From assembly GCF_001941965.1 (NCBI RefSeq), contig NZ_MKZO01000047.1:248001-312000 (forward strand): DNA of 64,000 nt. The letters run 5' to 3'. A model generated the notes under the pieces. It made no database searches and was not told where the DNA came from. It was given only the letters and a program-made list of their open reading frames with translations. How positions within the stretch are numbered: position 1 is the stretch's first letter; every line of letters begins with the position of its first letter. This document shows positions 56,872 through 64,000 of the stretch, piece by piece. The position numbers and the translations under genes are program-made. Origin of the DNA: Pseudomonas putida (GTDB lineage: Bacteria; Pseudomonadota; Gammaproteobacteria; Pseudomonadales; Pseudomonadaceae).

Positions 56872-58461
56872 ATGCAAACCTTCGACTACATCGTGATCGG
56901 CGCCGGTTCCGCCGGCTGCGCCCTCAGCGCGCGCCTGGCCCGGGCCGGGCGCCGCGTGCTGCTGCTGGAAGCCGGCCCCGCCGACAACCATCCCTATATC
57001 CATATCCCCGGCACCTTCATCCGTGTCCACGGCACCCGCCGTACCTGGATGTACCGCACCGAGCCGGAACCCTTCGTCAACCAGCGCCAGGTCTTCATCC
57101 CCCAGGGCCGTACCCTGGGCGGCGGCAGCGCGGTCAACGCGATGATCTATATTCGCGGCCAGGCCGAGGACTATGACGAGTGGAAGGCCAGCGGCTGCCC
57201 CGGCTGGGGCTGGGACGACGTGCTCCCGGTATTCCGTCGCTGCGAGGACAACGCCCGTCTCGGCGGCCAACTCCACGGCCAGGCCGGGCCGCTCAAGGTC
57301 AGCGACCCACGCCACCGCCACCCGCTGAGCGAAGCCTTCGTCAGCGCCGCCGTGGAGGCCGGGGTCCCGGCCAACGACGACTTCAATGGCGCCCGCCAGG
57401 AAGGCGCCGGCTTCTACCAGACCACCACCAGCCAGGGCCGTCGGGCCAGCTCGGCGGTGTCCTATCTCAAGCCGTTGCGCGGTGATCCGCGCCTGACCGT
57501 AATGACCGAAACCCTCGCCACCCGCCTGCTGTTCGAAGGCGAGCGCGTGGTCGGTGTCGAGGCCGTGGACAGCCGTGGCGCCACCGTCAGCTTCCGCGCC
57601 AGCGCCGAAGTGATCGTCAGCGCCGGGGCCATCGCCTCGCCGAAACTGCTGATGCTCTCGGGCATCGGCCCCCGTGCCCACCTGGACGAACTGGGCATCC
57701 CGGTGCGCCTCGACCTGCCCGGTGTCGGCGAGAACTTCCAGGACCACCTCAGCGCCTCGGTCTACGCCCGTATCCGCACGCCCGACAGCCTGCTCGGACA
57801 TGACCGCGGCCTGCGTGCCCTCGGCCACGGCCTCAAGTACCTGGCCTCGCGCCGCGGCCTGCTCAGTTCCAATGTGGTGGAAAGCGGTGCTTTCGTCGAT
57901 GCCACCGGTTGCGGTCGCCCGGACGTGCAGTTCCATGTTGTTCCGGCGCTGGTCGGCGATATCGACCGCCTGCCGCCGGACGGCCATGGTGTTTCCATCA
58001 ACCCCTGCGCCCTGCGTCCCCGTTCCCGTGGGCGCCTGCGCCTGAAAAGCGCCGACCCGCAGGACGAGGTGGCGCTCAACGCCAACTACCTCAGCGACCC
58101 GGAAGACATGCGTACCATGGTCGCCGGAGTAAAGATGGCTCGCCGCATCCTCCGTGCCCCGGCCCTGGCCTCCCTGGTGGAAAGCATGCTGCTGCTACCG
58201 GAAGAGGACGATGTTCCCGACGAAGTGTTCGAGGACTATGTGCGCATGGTCGCCAAGACCGTGTTCCACCCCGCCGGCACCTGCCGCATGGGCCAGGGCC
58301 GGGATGCGGTGGTCGCTCCTGACCTGCGCGTGCACGGGATCAAGGGCCTGCGCGTGGCCGACGCCTCGATCATGCCGACGATCGTCAGTGGCAATACCAA
58401 TGCGCCGAGCATCATGATCGGCGAGCGCTGCGCGGATTTCATCCTCGCCGCCCAGGCATGA
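56872..58461 (+). CDS. GMC-family alcohol oxidoreductase (choline dehydrogenase-like)
   Basis: 529 residues. FAD Rossmann motif FDYIVIGAGSAGCALSARLA, LGGGSAVNAMIYIRGQAEDYD, HPAGTCRMG with the active-site His, and the second catalytic position Asn in SGNTNAPSIMIGERCAD. Oxidises an alcohol to an aldehyde, which the neighbouring dehydrogenase could take to an acid. ATG at 56872 begins MQTFDYIVIG; an in-frame ATG at 56854 is the alternative. Separated from the ALDH gene by a REP pair. Confidence 0.92.
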   Translation: MQTFDYIVIGAGSAGCALSARLARAGRRVLLLEAGPADNHPYIHIPGTFIRVHGTRRTWMYRTEPEPFVNQRQVFIPQGRTLGGGSAVNAMIYIRGQAEDYDEWKASGCPGWGWDDVLPVFRRCEDNARLGGQLHGQAGPLKVSDPRHRHPLSEAFVSAAVEAGVPANDDFNGARQEGAGFYQTTTSQGRRASSAVSYLKPLRGDPRLTVMTETLATRLLFEGERVVGVEAVDSRGATVSFRASAEVIVSAGAIASPKLLMLSGIGPRAHLDELGIPVRLDLPGVGENFQDHLSASVYARIRTPDSLLGHDRGLRALGHGLKYLASRRGLLSSNVVESGAFVDATGCGRPDVQFHVVPALVGDIDRLPPDGHGVSINPCALRPRSRGRLRLKSADPQDEVALNANYLSDPEDMRTMVAGVKMARRILRAPALASLVESMLLLPEEDDVPDEVFEDYVRMVAKTVFHPAGTCRMGQGRDAVVAPDLRVHGIKGLRVADASIMPTIVSGNTNAPSIMIGERCADFILAAQA

Positions 58462-58549
58462 CCGGAGGTTCTTCAGGCCGGCGCTGACGCCGGCCCGCAC
58501 GGATGCGCTTTACACCCTTCGCCGAGACAACAATTACAAGAGTGCCGCG

Positions 58550-59890
58550 ATGAACCTCATAGCCCGCAATACCTTCGACAACGAGCAGGACAGCCAGCTC
58601 TACAACCGCATTGCCTGGCGGCTGCTGCCGTTTCTCTTCGTGCTGTACATCATCGCCTTCCTCGACCGGGTCAACGTTGGCTTCGCCAAGTTGCAGATGT
58701 CCGCCGATATCGGCCTCAGCGACCTGGCCTTCGGCTTCGGTGCCGGGGTCTTCTTCATCGGCTACTGCCTGTGCGAGATCCCCAGCAACATGATGCTGCA
58801 GCGGGTCGGGGCGCGTTTCTGGATCACCCGGATCATGGTGATGTGGGGGCTGCTCTCGGTGTCGATGATGTTCGTCAGCACGCCGAACCAGTTCTACGTG
58901 TTGCGTTTTCTCCTGGGCATGGCCGAGGCCGGTTTCTATCCCGGCGTGGTCCTGTACATGACCTACTGGTTCCCGTCCCACGCCCGTTCCCAGGGCATGG
59001 CCTGGTTCAACCTCGGCATCGCCATGGCCGGGGTGATCGGCAGCCCGCTGTCGGGCTGGATCATGCAGACCTTCGCCGGCGTGGCGGGCATGGCCGGCTG
59101 GCAATGGCTGTTCCTGCTCGAAGGGATGCCGGCGGTGATCCTCGGCATCGTGGTGTTCTTCTACCTGGATGATCGTCCCGGCAAGGTGCACTGGCTGACC
59201 CCGGAGCAGAACGAGCGGGTAGTGCGCCAGCTGGCCGAACAGCGTCGCCAGCAGGAGCAGGCCGGTGCCAGGCACAACTTCCGCGCGGCCTTCGTCAACA
59301 AGGACCTGTGGCGCCTGATCTACGTGAACTTCGCCTTGCTCTGCGGCACGTATGGCGTGTCGTTCTGGCTGCCGCAGATCGTCCGCAACCTGGGGATCGA
59401 GAGCCTCACCCGCACCGGCTTTATCGCCGCGATCCCGTTCGCCATCGCCTCGGTGGTGATGATCCTGGTCAGCCGCCATTCCGACCGCACCCGCGAGCGG
59501 CGCTGGCACGGCACCCTATGCAACCTGGCCTCGGCGGCGGGGCTGGCGATGGCGGCGTTCTTCCATGACCAGCCGGTGCTGTCCCTGGCCGGGCTGAGCC
59601 TGGCGATGTCCGGTGGCCTGGCCGGGTTCTGCGTGCTCTGGGCCTTGCCAGGCGTATTGCTAACCGGGACTGCGGCGGCGGCGGGCATCGCCCTGATCGC
59701 CACCATCGGCAACCTCGGCGGCTATGCCAGCCCGTTCATGATGGGCTGGGTCAAGCAGAGCAGCGGGCACCTGGAATACGGTCTGTACGTGCTGGCGGTG
59801 ATGACCGTACTCGGCGCGCTGGCGATGTTCTCGGTGAAGACTCCGGGCAGCGGACAGGCACAGCGAGTCGGCCAACCTTCAGCAATTTAG
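58550..59890 (+). CDS. MFS transporter, anion:cation symporter (ACS) family
   Basis: 446 residues, 12 membrane segments. RLLPFLFVLYIIAFLDRVNVGFAKLQM, GVFFIGYCLCEIPSNMMLQRVGARFWITRIMVMWG and LRFLLGMAEAGFYPGVVLYMTYWFP are ACS signatures (relatives of tartrate, hydroxyphenylacetate and phthalate carriers). Likely imports the pathway substrate as an organic anion. The C-terminal half is close to the partial carrier at 63317, a paralog. Confidence 0.92.
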   Translation: MNLIARNTFDNEQDSQLYNRIAWRLLPFLFVLYIIAFLDRVNVGFAKLQMSADIGLSDLAFGFGAGVFFIGYCLCEIPSNMMLQRVGARFWITRIMVMWGLLSVSMMFVSTPNQFYVLRFLLGMAEAGFYPGVVLYMTYWFPSHARSQGMAWFNLGIAMAGVIGSPLSGWIMQTFAGVAGMAGWQWLFLLEGMPAVILGIVVFFYLDDRPGKVHWLTPEQNERVVRQLAEQRRQQEQAGARHNFRAAFVNKDLWRLIYVNFALLCGTYGVSFWLPQIVRNLGIESLTRTGFIAAIPFAIASVVMILVSRHSDRTRERRWHGTLCNLASAAGLAMAAFFHDQPVLSLAGLSLAMSGGLAGFCVLWALPGVLLTGTAAAAGIALIATIGNLGGYASPFMMGWVKQSSGHLEYGLYVLAVMTVLGALAMFSVKTPGSGQAQRVGQPSAI

Positions 59891-59927
59891 TGTTGCGCAC
59901 CAACACAAGCGTTTCGCGCAGCGATAC

Positions 59928-59967
59928 AATCGATCACTTTCCCGTTACCGGTACGAGGTGATCGATT
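59928..59967. promoter_or_regulatory. 10-bp perfect inverted repeat on the IclR start codon
   Basis: AATCGATCAC (59928-59937) and GTGATCGATT (59958-59967) are exact inverses around 20 bp that hold a further small palindrome (TACCGGTA). The right arm covers the first two bases of the TTG start. It can be an autoregulatory operator or an mRNA stem hiding the start. Confidence 0.6.
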
Positions 59968-60766
59968 GGACCAGAATGAAGAAAAGCCCAGCAGCGGTCC
60001 TGCGCTGCTGGAGTCGGTGGAAATGGTTTTCCGCCTGCTCGATGAACTCACCGCCGCCCGCCGTCCCCTGGGCGTGACCGAACTGGCGCAACTGCTGCAG
60101 ACCGCCAAGCCGCGTACCTACCGCCACCTCGCCTCGATGCGCCAGCTGGGCATCCTCGAACAGGATCCGGCCAGCGAGAAGTACATGCTCGGTGCGCGCC
60201 TGGTGGCCTATGGCGAGGCGGCCGGCGAGCAGTTCGACCTGCGCGCCATCGCCGACCCCTATCTCACCCGTATCCGCGATGCCACCGGTCAGACCGCGCT
60301 GCTCGCCGTGGCCACCCACGACACGGCGCTGGTGGTGTCCTGCGTCGAATCCAAGGCCAACGTGTGCATCTCGGTCAAGCCGGGCAACCGTGTGCTGCCG
60401 TACTGCTCGGCCCAGGGCCGGACGGTGCTGGCGTTTGCCGATGCGGCCAGCCAGCAGCGGGTGATGCGGCGCAAGATGCCGCAGCTGACCGAGCGTACCC
60501 TGCATGAGCCGGAGCAGTTGGCGGCGCGTCTTGAGCTGATTCGGCAGCGGCTGTATGACGATGCGGACGGGGAGGTGACCCTGGGGATCAATGCCTTGTG
60601 CTGCCCGTTGTTCAGGGAGAACGACCAGATCGTCGGGACCATCGGCATTGTCGGGCCGAGCGCGGCGATCCCGTCACCACCCCCGGCGGCGATGCTGCGG
60701 GAGCTGCAATCGGCGGCGGCGGAGATCAGCGAGCGGTTGCATGCGGGGACTTATCAGCGCTTGTAG
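59966..60766 (+). CDS. IclR-family transcriptional regulator
   Basis: 266 residues from a TTG start with GAGG 8 nt upstream. Winged helix ALLESVEMVFRLLDELTAARRPLGVTELAQLLQTAKPRTYRHLASMRQLG, then the GAF-like effector domain (TGQTALLAVATHDTALVVSCVE, PYCSAQGRTVLAFA, GINALCCPLFRENDQIVGTIGIVGPS). Almost surely controls the catabolic cluster in response to a pathway acid. No better start codon lies upstream. Confidence 0.92.
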   Translation: MDQNEEKPSSGPALLESVEMVFRLLDELTAARRPLGVTELAQLLQTAKPRTYRHLASMRQLGILEQDPASEKYMLGARLVAYGEAAGEQFDLRAIADPYLTRIRDATGQTALLAVATHDTALVVSCVESKANVCISVKPGNRVLPYCSAQGRTVLAFADAASQQRVMRRKMPQLTERTLHEPEQLAARLELIRQRLYDDADGEVTLGINALCCPLFRENDQIVGTIGIVGPSAAIPSPPPAAMLRELQSAAAEISERLHAGTYQRL

Positions 60767-60770
60767 AACC

Positions 60771-60851
60771 GCAATCGCTGGCAAGCCAGCTCCCACAGGT
60801 TTAGCGGTGCACGCGGTCCCTGTGGGAGCTGGCTTGCCAGCGATGAGGCCC
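60771..60851. repeat. REP pair (BIME)
   Basis: Intact pair in the gap between the convergent IclR and porin genes: AATCGCTGGCAAGCCAGCTC outward to GCTTGCCAGCGATGAGGCCC, ending 9 bases before the porin stop. Confidence 0.92.
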
Positions 60852-60859
60852 TTGAATCC

Positions 60860-62083
60860 TCAGAAGATGTTCAACGGATACTCGGTAATCAACCTCACCT
60901 CATTGAAGTTCAGCCCCCGGTCCGCACTGCGGAAGCTCGCCTGGCGCACACGCATCGACAGATCCTTCGCCGCCCCCGACTGCACCACATACTTCAGCTC
61001 GATATCCCGTTCCCAGGCCTTGCCGTCAGTGGTCTGCGCCGTATGGAAATCGGTACCGCGCAGATACCGGGTCATGAAGCTCAGCCCCGGCACCCCCACC
61101 GCCGCAAAATCGAAGTCATAACGCGCCTGCCACGAGCGCTCGTTCTCGTAGTTGAAGTCCGAATACTGCACCGAGTTGGCCAGGAACACCGTGCTGTTGC
61201 CGTCCACCCCATAGGTGTAGTTGCCATCCCCGCTGACCCGCTGGTGGGCGATCATCACGCTGTGGGGGCCGGTGCTCAGGGTCGCCGACAGGCTCCAGAT
61301 GCGGTTGTCCAGCTTGCCGCCCAGCTCACGGCCCTGGCTGCGGGTGTCATAGCCGTTGAAGTCGAACTTGCCCAGCCAGTTCGGCGCCAGCTGCCATAGC
61401 GCGGTGGCGCCGGCGTAGGTCTTGCGCCAGTAGTCGTCGACGTCCGAGTGATAGAGACGGGCGCTGAGGTCGCGGTTGAACTGGTAGTTGCCGCCGACCA
61501 GGTCCACCGTGGTCATGCCGCCGCTGTCATGCTCACTCTGGTCCCGGCTGCGCAGGGCGGTGAAGTGCCCCGCATGCAAGGTCAGGCCGTCAATTTCCTT
61601 GCTGGTCAGCAGCCAGCCCTGGGTGGTTTCCGGGAGCAGGCGGTTGTCGCTGGTGGCCAGTACCGGCAGGTTCATCAACTGGTCGCCGTACTTGAGCACA
61701 GTGTTGGAGAACTTCGCTTTCACCGCCGCGCCACCGTAGCCGTAGCTGCCCTTGGCGCCGTCGCTGTCCTCTTCCAGCAGCAGGGTGCCGCCACCCTTGC
61801 GGCCGTTGCCGGTGTCGAGCTTGATCCCCAGCAGGCCGATGGCATCCACGCCGAAGCCGACGGTGCCCTGGGTGAAGCCGGATTCGAAGATGCCGATAAA
61901 GCCCTGGGCCCATTCCTCCGAGTAGTTCTGCGACGTGCGGTCGTCGAGGAAGTTGCGGTTCATGTAGAAGTTGCGCGCCTTGATCGACAAGTGCGCGTCC
62001 TCGACGAAGCCGCCGCCCTCGGCCAGGGCGTTGAAGGGAAGGGCGCAGGGAATCGCCAGGGCGAGAAGGGTTTTGCCATTCAT
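60860..62083 (-). CDS. OprD-family porin
   Basis: 407 residues with signal peptide (MNGKTLLALAIPCALPFNALAE). OprD text: FVEDAHLSIKARNFYMNRNF, EEWAQGFIGIFESGFTQGTVGFGVDAIGLLGIKLDTG, ERSWQARYDFDFAAVGVPGLSFMTRYLRG and the end EVRLITEYPLNIF with terminal Phe. A channel for the substrate of the adjacent pathway is the simplest reading; OprD members of this branch often carry aromatic acids or amino acids. Reads toward the IclR gene. Confidence 0.93.
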   Translation of the reverse strand: MNGKTLLALAIPCALPFNALAEGGGFVEDAHLSIKARNFYMNRNFLDDRTSQNYSEEWAQGFIGIFESGFTQGTVGFGVDAIGLLGIKLDTGNGRKGGGTLLLEEDSDGAKGSYGYGGAAVKAKFSNTVLKYGDQLMNLPVLATSDNRLLPETTQGWLLTSKEIDGLTLHAGHFTALRSRDQSEHDSGGMTTVDLVGGNYQFNRDLSARLYHSDVDDYWRKTYAGATALWQLAPNWLGKFDFNGYDTRSQGRELGGKLDNRIWSLSATLSTGPHSVMIAHQRVSGDGNYTYGVDGNSTVFLANSVQYSDFNYENERSWQARYDFDFAAVGVPGLSFMTRYLRGTDFHTAQTTDGKAWERDIELKYVVQSGAAKDLSMRVRQASFRSADRGLNFNEVRLITEYPLNIF

Positions 62084-62179
62084 TGTTTTAGGTTTCCAGG
62101 CAGGTGCGCGGGCACGCGGCCTGCTCCGGGATCGGAACAGGGCGTGGACCGCAGGGTTGTAGAAAGGGAAGGTTTTACC

Positions 62180-63307
62180 TCAGTGAGATCGCTCGACCTG
62201 CTGTCGCCAGAGCCGCGCGCCGCGGTCGATCACCTCGCACTGGTGCGCCACGTTATGCGCGTCTGGCTGCTGGGCGACCAGCATGTCCAGCATCGGGTCG
62301 GCCACTGCCGTGCGGATGCCGGCCAGTTCCTCGATCACCGCCAGGCCGCAGAACGGCACGTAGGCTTCGGCGTAGCCGCCTTCATGGACCAGCACCAGCT
62401 TGCCCTGGCACACCCGCTCGGCGACTTCCCGGGTGATGCGGGTCAGCTCGCGGAAGCTGTCGCTGTGCAGGAGCATGCGCCCCAGCGGGTCCACACCGTT
62501 GGCGTCGAAGCCGCAGGCGACGATGATCAGTTGCGGCTCGAAGGCTTCCAGGGCCGGGACCACCACGCTGTTCATCGCATGTACGTAGGCCTCGTGGCCG
62601 CTGCCTGGTGGCAGGGCGATATTCAGGTTGCAGCCATGGCCGGCGCCACTGCCGACGTCCTCTTCACCGGTATAGCCGCGAGGGTAGGCGCGCTGCTGGT
62701 GGATCGACAGGGTCAGCACGTCGTCGCGCTCGTAGTAGATCGACTGGGTACCGTTGCCGTGGTGCACGTCCCAGTCCAGCACCGCGACCCGCAGCGGGCC
62801 CAGTTGCGCCCGGGCTTCCTCGATGGCGATGGCGATATTGTTCAGGTAGCAGAAGCCCATGGCCTGGTCGGCGAGACAGTGGTGCCCCGGTGGCCGGCTC
62901 AGCACGTAGGCATTGCGGCATTCACCGCGCAGCACCTGGCCGACGGCGTTGCAGGCCAGCCCGGCGGAGACCCGCGCCACCGCCCAGGTGTCCGGACCCA
63001 CCGGCGCGCCAGGATCGAGCAGGCCACCGCCGTTCTCGCAGAGCTGGCGGAAGCGCTCCAGGTAGCCGGGGGTGTGCACGCGCAGCATCTGCTCCAGGCT
63101 CACCGGCTCGCCACCCTGGTGAGTGAGCTGGCGACCGAGGCCGGAAACCTCCACCAGGTTCTTCAGGCGGCGCTTGGATTCCGGCGATTCGGCATGGGCC
63201 GAGCCGGACGGCGGTTCGACCCAGCCGCCCACCGGCAGGGTCAGGGCGAACATACCGCCGCTGTGCCAGAAACAGTGTTCGTCATGGAAAAAACGGGTAG
63301 CGCTCAT
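62180..63307 (-). CDS. class II histone-deacetylase-like amidohydrolase
   Basis: 375 residues. Zinc deacylase of the HDAC fold: HADHEHCF-type start (FFHDEHCFWHSGG), the His pair in SRPPGHHCLADQAMGFCYLNN (His142-143), Asp180 and His182 in LDWDVHHGNG, Asp268 in ACGFDANG and the Tyr in HEGGYAE. Close in wording to P. aeruginosa PA3774-type enzymes. It removes an acyl group from an amine or amide, perhaps a polyamine or a pathway amide. Between an OprD porin and an MFS carrier on the same strand. Confidence 0.92.
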   Translation of the reverse strand: MSATRFFHDEHCFWHSGGMFALTLPVGGWVEPPSGSAHAESPESKRRLKNLVEVSGLGRQLTHQGGEPVSLEQMLRVHTPGYLERFRQLCENGGGLLDPGAPVGPDTWAVARVSAGLACNAVGQVLRGECRNAYVLSRPPGHHCLADQAMGFCYLNNIAIAIEEARAQLGPLRVAVLDWDVHHGNGTQSIYYERDDVLTLSIHQQRAYPRGYTGEEDVGSGAGHGCNLNIALPPGSGHEAYVHAMNSVVVPALEAFEPQLIIVACGFDANGVDPLGRMLLHSDSFRELTRITREVAERVCQGKLVLVHEGGYAEAYVPFCGLAVIEELAGIRTAVADPMLDMLVAQQPDAHNVAHQCEVIDRGARLWRQQVERSH

Positions 63308-63316
63308 GCGGGCTCC

Positions 63317-64000
63317 TTAGTGCGAGGCGGCGAGGGCGGCGGGCTGGCTTTGCGGGCGCATGCGCGCCATCACCAGGGCGGCGGCGAAAGTCAGTGCGGC
63401 GAGGATGTACAGGCCGTACTCGAGGTGCCCGCTGGCCTGCTTGACCCAGCCCATCATGAACGGGCTGGCATAGCCGCCGAGGTTGCCGACGGTGGTCATC
63501 AGGGCGATGCCGGCGGCGGTGGCGCTGCCGGTCAGCAGGGTGCCGGGGATCGCCCAGAGCACGTTGAACGCCGACAGGCAGCCGGCCATGGCGATGCACA
63601 GGCTGAACAGGCACAGGAACGGGTTGGCCTGCAGGGCGGCGCTGAGGGTCAGGCCGAGGCAGGCGGCGAGGATCGACAGCGAGGCATGCCAGCGCCGTTC
63701 GCGGGTGCGGTCGGAGTGCTTGCCGACGATCAGCATGCACACCGAGCCCACGGCGAAGGGAATGGCGGAGATCAGCCCGGTCTGCAGCAGGGTCTGTTCA
63801 CCCAGGCTGCGGATGATCTGCGGCAGCCAGAACGACACGCCGTAGGTGCCGCAGAGCAGGGCGAAGTTGACGAACACCAGGCACCACAGGCCGCGGTGGC
63901 GGAAGGCGCTGCCGAAGGTGTGGGTGGCGCCGGCCTTTTCGAAGCTCTGGCGCTGACGGTCGAGGTCGGCCACCACCTTGGCGTTCTGTTCCTTGCTCAG
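63317..64000 (-). CDS. MFS transporter of the ACS family, 3' part (5' end outside window)
   Basis: The frame stays open to base 64000, giving the last 227 residues: the central loop (DLDRQRQSFEKAG) and the last six membrane segments (LWCLVFVNFALLCGTYGVSFWLPQIIRSLG, VGKHSDRTRERRWHASL, GYASPFMMGWVKQASGHLEYGLYIL). Very like the C-terminal half of the carrier at 58550 (LCGTYGVSFWLPQIVRNLG, HLEYGLYVLA). Upstream of and probably co-transcribed with the deacetylase (9-base gap). Confidence 0.9.
   Translation of the reverse strand: MSKEQNAKVVADLDRQRQSFEKAGATHTFGSAFRHRGLWCLVFVNFALLCGTYGVSFWLPQIIRSLGEQTLLQTGLISAIPFAVGSVCMLIVGKHSDRTRERRWHASLSILAACLGLTLSAALQANPFLCLFSLCIAMAGCLSAFNVLWAIPGTLLTGSATAAGIALMTTVGNLGGYASPFMMGWVKQASGHLEYGLYILAALTFAAALVMARMRPQSQPAALAASH

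Overview
The window is high-GC chromosomal DNA of a Pseudomonas from the fluorescens/putida side of the genus. The basis is the gene families: two OprD porins, two FecI/FecR/TonB-receptor sets, GcvA-type and other LysR regulators, an IclR-run catabolic cluster, and at least seventeen copies of the genus-typical REP motif built on GTGGGAGCTGGCTTGCCAGCGAT. No rRNA, tRNA, CRISPR array, phage block or insertion sequence was seen.

Layout. 1-7.4 kb: tail of a VanB-type ferredoxin reductase, an 8-oxoguanine-deaminase-like amidohydrolase, a di-TOBE molbindin, a 3'-truncated HAD gene, three small minus-strand genes (adhesin-E lipoprotein, ASCH protein, secreted unknown), a LysR/old-yellow-enzyme divergent pair and a GNAT. 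7.6-12 kb: an overlapping histidine kinase and NarL-type regulator, then a deletion scar of a two-partner-secretion locus and a TpsB-like barrel without POTRA domains. 12-15 kb: a textbook cobalamin riboswitch heads a tightly overlapping operon of a periplasmic binding protein, a pseudoazurin and an OprD porin, the most unusual system here. 15-22.6 kb: transporters, acetyltransferases, MarR-GNAT and LysR regulators, a PACE efflux protein and two lipoproteins.

22.9-30.3 kb: a co-directional redox/hydrolase cluster (two aldo-keto reductases, exported flavodoxin, exported cupin, a carboxymuconolactone-decarboxylase gene with an in-frame stop, two exported alpha/beta hydrolases) ending in a LysR gene. 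Three near-identical T-N11-A dyads sit before the first gene, before the decarboxylase and on the LysR ribosome-binding region, so it looks like one regulon. 31-43.5 kb: two complete cell-surface-signalling iron-uptake sets flank a folate-independent methionine synthase operon (mesX-mesD-flavin reductase) that carries a MetR-type box. 43.7-51.6 kb: ABC exporter, C-N hydrolase, an OmpA-domain remnant, amino-acid permease, DUF1444-like protein, YghU-type GST, MFS carrier.

51.9-64 kb: a divergent catabolic cluster. Leftward are a cupin, an HpaI-type aldolase, a DUF6282 hydrolase and a dihydroorotate-dehydrogenase-like enzyme; rightward are an aldehyde dehydrogenase, GMC oxidoreductase, MFS carrier and IclR regulator. 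A 17-bp dyad is present at both divergent promoters. An OprD porin, a class II HDAC-type deacylase and a second paralogous MFS carrier (cut by the window end) follow. The set covers outer-membrane entry, inner-membrane uptake, deacylation, oxidation, reduction, hydrolysis and C-C cleavage, but the substrate cannot be read from the sequence.

Several broken genes (HAD, TPS scar, TonB-receptor tail, OmpA tail, decarboxylase nonsense codon) show repeated small-scale gene loss in this stretch. All function calls come from reading motifs and family resemblance by eye; no database search was run.
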